Source: Oxalobacteraceae bacterium
Lineage (GTDB): Bacteria > Pseudomonadota > Gammaproteobacteria > Burkholderiales > Burkholderiaceae_D
Direction: 5' to 3'
DNA: 42,408 bases
Assembly (NCBI GenBank): GCA_027490255.1
Contig: JAIXYM010000094.1
Coordinates: 1 to 42,408, forward strand
A model generated the notes under the pieces. The model did no database searches. It was not told where the DNA came from and saw only the letters and a program-made list of their open reading frames with translations. Below, piece by piece: positions 33,011 through 42,317 of the stretch; within the stretch, counting starts at the first letter, position 1; every line of letters begins with the position of its first letter. The translations under genes were made by a program, and so were the position numbers.

Positions 33011-35533
33011 ATGCAAGTTGTTTCTGAGGCGTTGATGACTTTCGGCCATGCCTTGCGCATGACGCGCCGTGACTGGCGTGCCGGCGAGTTACGCTTTCTG
33101 CTGGCTGCTTTGGCGGTTGCCGTGGCTGCCTTGTCGGCGGTGGGATTTTTTGTTGATCGCATGAATGCCGCACTCGAGCGCGATGCGACCGAGTTGCTGG
33201 GTGCCGATTTACTGGTACGTAGCGATTACCCTTTGCGTGAGGCATGGCGCGCCGAAGCCCTCGCCCGTGGTCTGACCAGCGCCGATGTCGTTAGCTTTCC
33301 CAGTATGGCGACCACCGGTCGCGCCGAGACAGAAGACACACGTCTGGTGGCGGTCAAGGCTGTCTCATCGGCTTATCCGTTGCGGGGTGATCTTCGTCTG
33401 CGCACAAAAAATACCGAGCTCACGACCAAGGGAGCGCCGCAGCCGGGCACTGTCTGGGTAGATACAGCGCTGCTCTCATTACGCGGGCTTCGTCTGGGTG
33501 ATGCAATGACACTTGGTGAGCAACGTTTTACGATCGCCGCTGAGATTATTCTGGAAAAAGATCGTGGTGCAGGATTCATGAATTTTGCACCGCGCGTCAT
33601 GCTGGCGTTGCAAGATCTTGAGTCAACCGGTCTGGTACAAAACGGATCCCGTATCACTTATCGACTGCAGCTTGCCGGAAATCCGTCGGATATTGCCGCT
33701 TTTCAGCGCTGGCTGGAAAATGAAATCAAGGTCAACGAGGTACGTGGGGTACAGCTCGAATCGCTCGAGACGGGCCGTCCGGAAATGCGAACAACACTAG
33801 AGCGTGCCCGCCAATTTCTGTCGCTGGTCAGCTTACTGACCGCCATGCTGGCTGCGCTGGCCATTGCAATGGCTTCACGGCGTTTTATGCAGCGGCATCT
33901 GGATGCCGTTGCCATGCTGCGTTGCCTTGGTCTGAAGCAAAACGAAGTCACGCTAATCTATCTGATCGAATTCATCCTGATAGGCACCATCGGAAGTTTG
34001 ATCGGTGCCGCCATCGGCTTTGGTGCGCATTTTATGCTGCTGGAATGGCTGGGTTCATTAATGACCACGCGACTGCCACCGCCAAGCTGGATGCCGCTGG
34101 TGCAGGGCGTGGCGACTGGCCTCTTGCTTTTACTTGGATTTGCGGTACCGCCGGTACTGCAATTGCGTAACGTGCCGCATAACCGCGTGATTCGCCGCGA
34201 GCAGGATGCTCCGAAGGCATTCACAATTTCCGGGTATCTACTCGCGCTGGCTTCGTTCATGGGATTACTGCTCTGGCAGGCCCGTGACCTTCGACTGGGT
34301 CTGTTGACCTTTGGTGGTTTCATCGCCTTGCTAGCTGTCTCGTTTATAGCGGGCTGGCTGCTACTGCGATTACTGCAGAGCGTGCGCGTGCCACCCGGAT
34401 GGCCTGCCTGGCGTTTTGCGCAAACATCACTCAAACGCAGGCCAGCGGCCACGATATTGCAAATCGTTGCTTTGTCACTGGGCCTGATGGCATTGCTGCT
34501 GTTGACCGTCGTTCGACAAGACCTGGTCGCTGCTTGGCGCCAGTCGTCACCGCCGGACGCGCCCAATCATTTCATCATCAACATACAACCCGATCAGCGG
34601 GAGGCAGTAGCGCAGGAACTCACGAAAAATGGTATCGCCGATGTCGGCCTTGACCCGATGATACGCGGACGTCTTTTGCAAGTTGATGGCCGCACCATCA
34701 GTAGCGCAACCTACACCGAGGAGCGCGCGCAACGACTGGTCGAACGTGAATTCAATCTCTCTACGCTGACCGATCTACCCGCCCACAACACAATTACGGA
34801 AGGTCGTTGGTTTGATAACGCGCAACCCGAAGCATCCGTTGAGCAAGGGCTGGCAAAAACTCTGGGACTTAAACTGGGTGATCTATTACGTTTCGACGTA
34901 GGTGGACAAAGTGTTGATGTGAGAATCACCAGCCTGCGCAAGTTGGACTGGGGCTCAATGCGCGTGAATTTCTTCGTAATACTCAACTCGTCTGCTGCAC
35001 AAAATCTACCAGCGACCTACATCACCGCGATTCATTTGCCCGACACTCAGCAGTCACTGGTAAACCAACTTGTACGTCACTACCCTAATTTGACCATTGT
35101 CGATGTTGGCAGCATGGTCGTTCAGGTACAGCAAGTGATTGATCAGGTGATTGCGGCGGTCGAATTTCTCTTTCTGTTTACGCTAGTGTCAGGTGTCATG
35201 GTACTCGCGGCTGCGATGTTGATTTCGCAGAATGAGCGTGCGCATGAAGCCGGATTGTTGCGAGCGCTCGGTGCGACCCGACGCGAGCTCTCTCGTGCCC
35301 AATGGGTGGAGTGCCTGCTGGTGGGTACAGCAGCAGGTATTCTGGCGGCCAGTGGTGCATCGCTGGTGGGGTGGGTACTTGCGCATCAGGTTTTTGAATT
35401 CGAATGGCAATTCAGCCCGTTGGTATGGATCGTCGGTATCGCAGCCGGGATCGTCTGCGCCTTTTTGGGCGGATGGTTCGGCCTCCGTAACGTTCTTTCG
35501 AGACCGCCCATACAGACCCTGCGAGAAGCATGA
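33011..35533 (+). CDS. FtsX-family ABC transporter permease (YbbP-like)
   Basis: This 840-residue membrane protein has two FtsX-type domains. The first membrane helix is about residues 26-48 (FLLAALAVAVAALSAVGFF). A large periplasmic part follows, then a helix group around 265-480 (LLTAMLAALAIAMASRRF, YLIEFILIGTIGSLIGAAIG, LLLLLGFAVPPVL) and a second soluble part. A final helix group at about 720-830 contains the FtsX motif GLLRALGATRRELSRAQW. Such permeases work with a LolD/YbbA-type ATPase in moving lipids, lipoproteins or signals; E. coli YbbP pairs with YbbA. No ATPase gene is next to it here. I start at 33011, as GGAGAG lies six bases upstream. Confidence 0.8.
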   Translation: MQVVSEALMTFGHALRMTRRDWRAGELRFLLAALAVAVAALSAVGFFVDRMNAALERDATELLGADLLVRSDYPLREAWRAEALARGLTSADVVSFPSMATTGRAETEDTRLVAVKAVSSAYPLRGDLRLRTKNTELTTKGAPQPGTVWVDTALLSLRGLRLGDAMTLGEQRFTIAAEIILEKDRGAGFMNFAPRVMLALQDLESTGLVQNGSRITYRLQLAGNPSDIAAFQRWLENEIKVNEVRGVQLESLETGRPEMRTTLERARQFLSLVSLLTAMLAALAIAMASRRFMQRHLDAVAMLRCLGLKQNEVTLIYLIEFILIGTIGSLIGAAIGFGAHFMLLEWLGSLMTTRLPPPSWMPLVQGVATGLLLLLGFAVPPVLQLRNVPHNRVIRREQDAPKAFTISGYLLALASFMGLLLWQARDLRLGLLTFGGFIALLAVSFIAGWLLLRLLQSVRVPPGWPAWRFAQTSLKRRPAATILQIVALSLGLMALLLLTVVRQDLVAAWRQSSPPDAPNHFIINIQPDQREAVAQELTKNGIADVGLDPMIRGRLLQVDGRTISSATYTEERAQRLVEREFNLSTLTDLPAHNTITEGRWFDNAQPEASVEQGLAKTLGLKLGDLLRFDVGGQSVDVRITSLRKLDWGSMRVNFFVILNSSAAQNLPATYITAIHLPDTQQSLVNQLVRHYPNLTIVDVGSMVVQVQQVIDQVIAAVEFLFLFTLVSGVMVLAAAMLISQNERAHEAGLLRALGATRRELSRAQWVECLLVGTAAGILAASGASLVGWVLAHQVFEFEWQFSPLVWIVGIAAGIVCAFLGGWFGLRNVLSRPPIQTLREA

Positions 35534-35561
35534 GGGGCATCAAGAGCGCCTACTGACGATC

Positions 35562-35607
35562 CCCCTAAAGTCATTCCCAGAGTTCGGTATGCCGATACTT
35601 TTAGGGG
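35562..35607 (+). promoter_or_regulatory. Hairpin that could hide the ribosome binding site of the export gene
   Basis: CCCCTAAAGT (35562-35571) can pair with ACTTTTAGGGG (35597-35607) with a single bulge. The right arm contains the AGGGG of the Shine-Dalgarno sequence (about 35603-35609) before ATG 35620, so folding should block translation initiation. Confidence 0.5.
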
Positions 35608-35619
35608 AGACGGGTCATC

Positions 35620-36756
35620 ATGCGCAGTGGGATATTCGCAATAGGGGTAGTGGTGTGGCTGTCCGCTTGTACAGCGATGGCGCCAGGTATTCAGTTTGGC
35701 AAAGCACCGGCATCGTCCTCGGAGGCAGATGAGGCCGATGCCATCGTGGCACCGGCTGAGATTCTTGCCATCACACCGCGTCTAGTGCGGCAGGAAAAAG
35801 TGCTGCGCGATCAGCAAGTCGCCGAAGACATCACTGCGCTTTTACAGCCGGCACAGGCTTATCGCATCGAGGCCGGTGATGTACTGCACATCGTGGTCTG
35901 GGATCATCCGGAATTGTCAGCATCCATGCTACCTGCAGGCGTACCCGGTGCGGTGGGTGTTGCCGGTGTGGCGGTCAGTCCCATGCAGCCACAATCTGGG
36001 TTTGAAATCGACCAGCAGGGTATGCTCGATTTTCCCTACGCTGGCAAGCTGAAGCTTGCAGGACTCACGACTGTCGAGGCACATGAACGGGTGGTCCGCA
36101 GCTTGTCTCGCTACCTCAAAAATCCCAAAGTCACCATGCGCGTGCTTACCTACCGAAGCAAGCGCGTCTATGTCGATGGCGAAGTAAAACAACCCGGCGT
36201 TCAGGCCATTAATGATTTGCCGATGACGCTCACCGAGGCGATCAATCGCGCAGGTGGTGTTACGCCGATGGCAGATCAGAGTCGCATCATGGTCAGCCGC
36301 GAAGGCAAGACATATCAGATCAACATGCCGCAATTGGTGCAGCGTAGTGTCAATCCTTCCTCCATCATGCTCGCCAGCGGTGATGTCGTGCGGGTGCTAT
36401 CGCGTGATGAAACCAAAATTTTCATCTCGGGTGAGGTGACATCACCGCGTGCACTGCCCATGCGTAACGGTCGTCTGACACTCACTGAAGCGCTGGGCGA
36501 GGCGGGTGGCATCAACCCTGTGACCGGAGACGCACGTCAAGTGTATGTCGTTCGTCGTACCAGCCAATCCTCAGTGGTGTACCAACTCGATGCCAATGCA
36601 CCTGGCGCGCTGGCCATGGCCGAGGGTTTTCAGCTCAGTCCTCGCGATGTCGTGTATGTCGCTGCCACACCGCTGACAAACTGGAACCGTACTATCAGCG
36701 CGTTGATTCCCGGTGCACTGCCGACAGCTGTGATTGCAACCACACCGGGACGCTGA
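35620..36756 (+). CDS. Polysaccharide export lipoprotein, Wza-like
   Basis: This 378-residue protein has a lipoprotein signal peptide with a lipobox VWLSAC (Cys17), so it is anchored in the outer membrane. The Poly_export/SLBB layout is visible: PAQAYRIEAGDVLHIVVWDHPELS (named from its start PAQAYRIEAGDVLHI), EIDQQGMLDFPYAGKLKLAGLT, and then two SLBB regions with VYVDGEVKQPGVQAINDLPM and IFISGEVTSPRALPMRNGRL (first 20 residues). The family forms the octameric export channel. It is the first gene of an operon with the phosphatase and kinase, at one-base spacing. Translation may be modulated by a hairpin at its ribosome binding site. Confidence 0.92.
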   Translation: MRSGIFAIGVVVWLSACTAMAPGIQFGKAPASSSEADEADAIVAPAEILAITPRLVRQEKVLRDQQVAEDITALLQPAQAYRIEAGDVLHIVVWDHPELSASMLPAGVPGAVGVAGVAVSPMQPQSGFEIDQQGMLDFPYAGKLKLAGLTTVEAHERVVRSLSRYLKNPKVTMRVLTYRSKRVYVDGEVKQPGVQAINDLPMTLTEAINRAGGVTPMADQSRIMVSREGKTYQINMPQLVQRSVNPSSIMLASGDVVRVLSRDETKIFISGEVTSPRALPMRNGRLTLTEALGEAGGINPVTGDARQVYVVRRTSQSSVVYQLDANAPGALAMAEGFQLSPRDVVYVAATPLTNWNRTISALIPGALPTAVIATTPGR

Positions 36757-36757
36757 A

Positions 36758-37210
36758 TTGATTCGCAACATTCTCTTGCTATGTACGGGCAATATCTGTC
36801 GCAGTCCGATGGCGGAGGGACTTTTGCGTGACTTGTTGCCAATGCACGAGATTTTTTCTGCGGGTCTGAGCACGCTTGAAGGTACGCCTGCTGACCAACT
36901 TGCACTTGAATTGATGTGGCAGTCCGGCATCGATATCAGTGAGCATCGCTCCCGAAATATAGCTAGCTGGATGATGCGCGAAGCCGATCTTGTTTTCACC
37001 ATGGACAGTGAACAAACCGAGTTTGTAATTAGTCGCTATCCGGTCGCCAGTAAAAAAGTAGAACGTCTTGGTGAGCCATGTGGACTGGATATTCCCGATC
37101 CCTATCAGCACGGCTTATCTGCGTTCTGTCACTCACTACGGCTCATAGAGCGCGCCGTGCAATGTCGACTTCCCGGGCTGGCACGCAACGCCCCTTGTTT
37201 ATTAAATTAA
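36758..37210 (+). CDS. Low-molecular-weight protein tyrosine phosphatase
   Basis: This 150-residue enzyme has the phosphatase loop CTGNICRS near its start, with the nucleophilic Cys and Arg in the C-x5-R motif, and the acid/base region DIPDPYQHG. It is of the Wzb/Etp type that removes phosphate from the tyrosine tail of the export kinase. I set the start at TTG 36758, one base after the export gene stop, because it gives the family start (MIRNILLLCTGN); an in-frame TTG at 36734 would overlap the upstream gene. The kinase gene follows 14 bases after its stop. Confidence 0.92.
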   Translation: MIRNILLLCTGNICRSPMAEGLLRDLLPMHEIFSAGLSTLEGTPADQLALELMWQSGIDISEHRSRNIASWMMREADLVFTMDSEQTEFVISRYPVASKKVERLGEPCGLDIPDPYQHGLSAFCHSLRLIERAVQCRLPGLARNAPCLLN

Positions 37211-37224
37211 TCCCCGGAAAACCA

Positions 37225-39510
37225 ATGAATTCTTTGTCCCCTCATTTGATCACGCCATCCGAGCCACCTGTGATCCTCGCGGAGGATAAAGAGGCCGATC
37301 TGTTGACCTATGTGCATATGATCATTGATCAGCGCTGGCTGATTTTTACCATCACACTGTGCATCGCACTTGCCGGCGTCCTGTATGCAATGCTGGCCCG
37401 GCCAGTCTACGAAGCCAGCCTGATGGTTCATGTCGAAGAAAAAGGTCAGCGCGAGCCAAAAAATATTCTGGGTGAGGCTGGATCCATCATCGATTACAAG
37501 ACGGCCGCCGCCGCTGAAGTTGAATTGCTGCGCTCCAGAATGGTGATTGCTCACGCTATCGATAATCTTCGCTTGTATATTGACGCTAGGCCGATCCGCT
37601 TCCCAGTCGTTGGCAACTGGCTAGTACAGCACGATCTTCCACTTCAAAACTGGCTGCCTGGATTGCAGAGCACAGGCGGTTATGCTTGGGGAAATGAGCG
37701 TATCCAAGTCGCTGATTTCACCGTACCTGTCGTGTTGGAAAATCGTCGTTTCGTCGTAAAGGCTGTCAATGAAGGTCGTTATCAGGTCACCGAGAGTGAA
37801 AGTGGCATTACCTTCAGCGGCAAAATTGCCGAGACAGAAAATATCGACACGCGCTTTGGCCCAATCGCATTGCGTATCGACGAATTGAGTGCAAACCCCG
37901 GTGTGCGTTTTGATCTGATACGCAGTTCTCGTCTCGCTGCGATTGAATCAGTTCAACGCTCAATTGATGTCAGTGAAATTGGCAAGCAATCAGGCATTCT
38001 GCAGGCAACACTAAAAGGCGATAGTGCTGATTCGGTTTTTCAGTTGCTCAATGAAATAGGGCGCGAGTACATGGCGCAAAACAGCGCGCGCCGTACCGAA
38101 GAAGCTGATAAATCGCTCGCCTACCTGAATCAACGTTTGCCCGAGCTCAAGCGACAACTGGAACAGGCTGAGGCTCGCTACAACCAGTTCCGCAACATGA
38201 ATGGCACAGTCGATCTGGGTGAAGAGGGTCGCATCACACTGCAACGTTCTGCGGCCGCCCGAACTCGTCGAATCGAGCTTGAACAAAAACGCACTGACCT
38301 GATGTCTCGCTACACGTCAAATCATCCCTCCGTGATGAGTGTTGATGAGCAGTTACGTGACGTAAACGCAGAGCTCAGACAGGCGACCGCCCAGCTAAAA
38401 AATCTGCCGGTACTGGAGCAAGATATGGTACGGCTCGCGCGTGATGTGAAAGTCAATAGCGAACTGTATGCCGCACTGGTGGCATCAGCCCAGCAACTGC
38501 AACTGACGACCGTAGGACGGACCAGTAATGTGCGTTTGGTTGACGCACCCGAAAGACCGGAACAGCCTGTTACGCCCAACCGACCGCGCATTATCGCCAT
38601 CGCTATTTTCGCAGGGCTGTTCTTCGGTATTTTGGCTGCATTCCTGCGTCGCTCACTTCAAATAGCCTTTGAAGATCCTGTGCAGCTTGAGAGAGCCTCT
38701 GGTGTGCCGGTGTACGCCAGTATCCCTCATAGTCGTACGCAGGAAAGTCTGGCCGATCGTAATGATGAGTCAGCCAATTTGCCTTTACTCTCGCGGATTT
38801 CCAGTATGGATATTGCTGTCGAGAGCTTGCGCAATTTTCGCACTGCGCTTCAGTTCTGCCTCAATCATGCATCTAACCGGATCGTGCTGATCACCGGGCC
38901 GACAGAGGGTATGGGTAAGTCTTTCGTGTCCGTCAACCTCGCGGCCATCATGGCGGCAAGTGGTCGTCGGGTATTGTTGATCGACGGTGATCTGCGCGAT
39001 GGACATTTGCATCGCTACTTTCATGGAGATCGGCAGGGCGGGCTGTCAGACCTACTGTCCGGTGCGCCAATCGACGTCGTGCTGAGACGAGATGTACTTG
39101 AGCATCTTGATTTCATCGCCACAGGCAGTCTGCCGCCTAATCCATCTGAAATGCTGCTGCGCCCGACGATGGCGAATCTTCTGACACAGCTCGCGCCGCA
39201 CTATGACCTTATTCTGATTGACGCGGCACCTTTGCTTGCAGTGGCAGATAGTCTGGTGTTGGGCGCACATGCAGGCGCTATTTTTCTTGCGACACGAGCC
39301 GGCGTGACAACGCCTGCCGAGGTCAGCGAATCCCTGAAGCGGCTCGCGCGAGCGGGTCTTTCGGCGAAGGGCCTGCTATTTAATGATATGCCAGTGCAGT
39401 CAGGTCGTTATGGCTACGGCTTTGGCAGTCGTTATGGCTATGGAAAATTTCGGCAGCTCGGATACTCAGGTGCGATATCGCACACTTCGAAAACCGATGT
39501 GAGCGCGTAA
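37225..39510 (+). CDS. Wzc-like chain-length determinant and tyrosine kinase
   Basis: This 761-residue inner membrane protein has a Wzz domain near the N-terminus (TM helix about residues 34-56, WLIFTITLCIALAGVLYAML), a large periplasmic helical region with coiled coils, and a second TM near 450-475 before PERPEQPVTPNRPR. The C-terminal BY-kinase domain has Walker A TGPTEGMGKS, Walker A-prime LLIDGDLRDG, Walker B LILIDAAPLL, and a Tyr-rich tail GRYGYGFGSRYGYGKF that would be autophosphorylated. Walker B with Ala-Ala-Pro instead of the usual Thr-Pro-Pro is slightly unusual. I start at ATG 37225, since upstream in-frame codons overlap the phosphatase gene. Confidence 0.92.
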   Translation: MNSLSPHLITPSEPPVILAEDKEADLLTYVHMIIDQRWLIFTITLCIALAGVLYAMLARPVYEASLMVHVEEKGQREPKNILGEAGSIIDYKTAAAAEVELLRSRMVIAHAIDNLRLYIDARPIRFPVVGNWLVQHDLPLQNWLPGLQSTGGYAWGNERIQVADFTVPVVLENRRFVVKAVNEGRYQVTESESGITFSGKIAETENIDTRFGPIALRIDELSANPGVRFDLIRSSRLAAIESVQRSIDVSEIGKQSGILQATLKGDSADSVFQLLNEIGREYMAQNSARRTEEADKSLAYLNQRLPELKRQLEQAEARYNQFRNMNGTVDLGEEGRITLQRSAAARTRRIELEQKRTDLMSRYTSNHPSVMSVDEQLRDVNAELRQATAQLKNLPVLEQDMVRLARDVKVNSELYAALVASAQQLQLTTVGRTSNVRLVDAPERPEQPVTPNRPRIIAIAIFAGLFFGILAAFLRRSLQIAFEDPVQLERASGVPVYASIPHSRTQESLADRNDESANLPLLSRISSMDIAVESLRNFRTALQFCLNHASNRIVLITGPTEGMGKSFVSVNLAAIMAASGRRVLLIDGDLRDGHLHRYFHGDRQGGLSDLLSGAPIDVVLRRDVLEHLDFIATGSLPPNPSEMLLRPTMANLLTQLAPHYDLILIDAAPLLAVADSLVLGAHAGAIFLATRAGVTTPAEVSESLKRLARAGLSAKGLLFNDMPVQSGRYGYGFGSRYGYGKFRQLGYSGAISHTSKTDVSA

Positions 39511-39548
39511 AAATAATCCTCACTTAGAGATTGCTGATTCGAACCCCC

Positions 39549-40580
39549 ATGCAGACTGCAGCGCTTGCCACTCCCATTCAGACTGAGAAATCCGGCCTGG
39601 CCGCCGAATTCCACCGATGGCCTTTGCCCGGCTATATTTGGCCGGCACTGCATGGCCTGTATCAAAGTATTTTTTGTAGTGAACCTCATTTACGCAACCA
39701 TGACAGTTTGCGACCTGGTGTTCAGGCTTGGGTTGCGCGGCGCAATGGTGATATCACAGGCCTAATATTGTTTCAGGTCAAAGGCAGGATTGCGCGTGTG
39801 ATCAACGAAATGCATGCGATTGATGCAGCGAAGTTGAATCAATTCGCTCAAGCCTTGTTTCGCGAGCACACGCAAGTAGATGTGATCTGCCTGCATGCCG
39901 TTCGTATCGAAGGTGATGGTCTGACCTTGCCCCTGCTGCAAACTGAGTATTCAGAGGATTATTTGCTGCCCCTGCCAGACTCCGCGGAAGCCTGGAAGGG
40001 TGGTCTTTCGTCCCAAACGCGTGAAAAAATCCGCTATCACTATCGTCGCAGCTGCCGCAAGCAACCGGATCTGAGCTTCCGTCAAATTGACGGGCATGAC
40101 ATGAGTGACGCCCAGTTTGATCGCATACTTCAGCTCAGTCAGGCACGCATGTCACGCAAGGGCCGGTCATTCAATATGAGCGAGCGCGAAGTGCGATGTC
40201 TGCGCACGATGATTCGCGAATGCGGTCAGCTCTCAGTAATTGAGATTCAGGGCGAGATTTGCGCAGGCCTCCTTTGTACCCGACTCGGAAAATCAATCTT
40301 CATGCATGTGATCGCACATGATCCTCAGCATGATGATCTGCGACTGGGTTTTTTATGCTGCGTTCTGACTATCGAAGCAGCCATTGCCAGTCGTGCAGAG
40401 CAGTTTCATTTTCTGTGGGGATTTTACGATTACAAAATTCGCCTCGGTGGCCAAAAGAAGAGCCTGTATCGGGCGGTGGTGTTCAGGTCCTGGTGGCACG
40501 GCCTCTCGCATCCCTTACTGCTAGGTAGTCAATTGGTACATCGAGCACGGCGCAAGATCAGTCAGTGGCGCCATCATTAA
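39549..40580 (+). CDS. BioF2/FemAB-like GNAT acetyltransferase of the export operon
   Basis: This 343-residue protein is a paralog of the gene at 6180-7307. Both share, in order, a conserved helical N-terminus with QAWVARRNGDITG / HTYAAWRDGQLSA, then VINEMHAI / VLNEGMHI, then ICAG, then HDPQHDDLRLGF / HDPQYDVYGMGN and FHFLWGFYDYKIRLGGQK / FHLLGGQLSTKRNALGQR. Order and spacing agree well. The 18-residue fragments are from around residues 280-300. It lies 38 bases after the kinase gene, in an exopolysaccharide operon, so acylation of the polymer or of a lipid-linked precursor is likely but unproven. I start at ATG 39549; TTG 39531 is possible, with AGAGA before it. Confidence 0.65.
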   Translation: MQTAALATPIQTEKSGLAAEFHRWPLPGYIWPALHGLYQSIFCSEPHLRNHDSLRPGVQAWVARRNGDITGLILFQVKGRIARVINEMHAIDAAKLNQFAQALFREHTQVDVICLHAVRIEGDGLTLPLLQTEYSEDYLLPLPDSAEAWKGGLSSQTREKIRYHYRRSCRKQPDLSFRQIDGHDMSDAQFDRILQLSQARMSRKGRSFNMSEREVRCLRTMIRECGQLSVIEIQGEICAGLLCTRLGKSIFMHVIAHDPQHDDLRLGFLCCVLTIEAAIASRAEQFHFLWGFYDYKIRLGGQKKSLYRAVVFRSWWHGLSHPLLLGSQLVHRARRKISQWRHH

Positions 40581-40592
40581 ACAGGAGAACGT

Positions 40593-42317
40593 ATGTTCAT
40601 AGACGCGCGCGAGGTTAGCCAGGATAAATCCCTGATTGCTACGGTGTGCATCATCGGTGGTGGCGTCGCGGGAATCTCGATAGCGCGTGAACTTGAAAAG
40701 CAGGGTATCGATACCTGCCTACTGGAGAGCGGTGGTTTGCAACCAGATCACGAGACGCGTGATTTATATCGCGGCAAATCGACTGGACTGAACTATCAGT
40801 TTGCCGATGGATGCCGTGCGCGCTTTCTTGGGGGTAGTAGTAACTGCTGGGGTGGCTGGAGCAGACCATTGGATGCTTGGGATTTCGAGCAGCGTGATTG
40901 GGTACCCCATAGCGGCTGGCCTTTCGGTTTGTCACATCTTGAGCCGTATTACCGGCGTGCGCATGAGGTACTCAAGCTCGGGCCGGATAATTTTGATCCT
41001 GCCTTTTGGGAAAAGGCGATTGCACGTCAAGACGTGCGTCGTATTCCTTTCAAATCAGGCAAGGTACGAGACACGATTTCCCAATTCAGTCCGCCGGTAC
41101 GCTTCGGCAAGGACTACCGCCGAGAGTTACGTAATGCACGCTATGTCCGTGTATTCCTCCACGCGAATGTTACGCAGATTATTCCGGATCTGCTGGCGGG
41201 GCGCATTAAAGAAGTCACGGTACAGACACTCACGGGCAAGCACATGCGCGTCGCTGCGCGTATCTTCATACTAGCCACAGGCGGCATTGAGAATGCACGG
41301 CTGCTACTGGCTTCGAACAAAATCATTCCCGCAGGCTTGGGTAATCAGCACGACCTGGTCGGTCGATTTTTCATGGATCACCCCCGTCTTTTAAGCGGCA
41401 AGATTCATTTTTCGCAAGCATGGTCGCGCAACAAGCTGTATGACATCAAGTACCACTACATGAATTCGGCTGTGGCTGCTCATGGCGTTCATATTGCCGC
41501 TCAGCTTGCATTGACACCTGCGACCTTGGAGAAAGAACGCTTGCTGAATGCGCGCATCTGCTTTTGTTCCGAGTTTCCGGGTGAGGGAAGTCAGGGTGCA
41601 CAGGCACTGTTCCGCTGCAAGCAGGCTTTGCTATCTAAAGATCAACCCGGATGGCGCTTGCGAGATGATGTGCTAACGATGATTAAAGAGCCACTCAATA
41701 CTTTTTCTTATGGTTTCACGCGACTATTTCATCCGCGTGCGATGATAAAAAAAGTAAGTTTTCAGTTAATTGTCGAGCCCTCACCCAATCCCGACAGCCG
41801 TGTCACCTTGTCATCGACACAAAAAGATGCATTAGGTATGCCGCGCGTTGAAGTTGACTGGCGTCTTGATTCACAGGTCAGACGTACTGTAGATCGCAGT
41901 CTTGCCTTGATCGCGACCGAGCTTCGTCATTCAGGTATTGCTCATGTCACCCTCGATCCTTCAATGGAAACACACGGATGGCCAGCGACACTGGAGGCCG
42001 AGGGGACTTGGCATCACATGGGAACCACGCGTATGCACAGCGATGAAAAAAAGGGCGTAGTCGATGCCGATTGCAAAGTGCATGGTTTTGGTAATTTGTA
42101 TATTGCAGGCAGCTCTGTATTTCCGACCGCTGGCGCGAATTTCCCGACGATCACCATCACTGCACTTGCCTTGCGGCTTGCCGAACATGTCATCGGGAAG
42201 CTGAAGAACGTATCCAGCGCACTCGTCGAGGAAGTTGATCTTGTACAGAATGCATCTGTTGCAGTTGAAAATACCGTCGTTGCAGCTATCAATGTGAATG
42301 GTTTGTCAGCTGTCTGA
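40593..42317 (+). CDS. GMC family oxidoreductase
   Basis: This 574-residue FAD-dependent enzyme starts with a Rossmann motif, IIGGGVAGISIARELEKQGI (20 residues), and has the FAD-binding region GCRARFLGGSSNCWGG. The GMC C-terminal signature is HHMGTTRMHSDEKKGVVD, followed by NLYIAGSSVFPTAGANFPT, and His/Asn near the end are in the positions of the family active site. The family oxidises alcohols such as sugars or cholesterol. It begins 12 bases after the acetyltransferase gene, with AGGAG upstream, so it is in the same operon as the polysaccharide exporters. Its substrate may be a sugar or a lipid alcohol; this is inference. It has no signal peptide and no Tat motif, so it should act in the cytosol. 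Confidence 0.85.
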   Translation: MFIDAREVSQDKSLIATVCIIGGGVAGISIARELEKQGIDTCLLESGGLQPDHETRDLYRGKSTGLNYQFADGCRARFLGGSSNCWGGWSRPLDAWDFEQRDWVPHSGWPFGLSHLEPYYRRAHEVLKLGPDNFDPAFWEKAIARQDVRRIPFKSGKVRDTISQFSPPVRFGKDYRRELRNARYVRVFLHANVTQIIPDLLAGRIKEVTVQTLTGKHMRVAARIFILATGGIENARLLLASNKIIPAGLGNQHDLVGRFFMDHPRLLSGKIHFSQAWSRNKLYDIKYHYMNSAVAAHGVHIAAQLALTPATLEKERLLNARICFCSEFPGEGSQGAQALFRCKQALLSKDQPGWRLRDDVLTMIKEPLNTFSYGFTRLFHPRAMIKKVSFQLIVEPSPNPDSRVTLSSTQKDALGMPRVEVDWRLDSQVRRTVDRSLALIATELRHSGIAHVTLDPSMETHGWPATLEAEGTWHHMGTTRMHSDEKKGVVDADCKVHGFGNLYIAGSSVFPTAGANFPTITITALALRLAEHVIGKLKNVSSALVEEVDLVQNASVAVENTVVAAINVNGLSAV

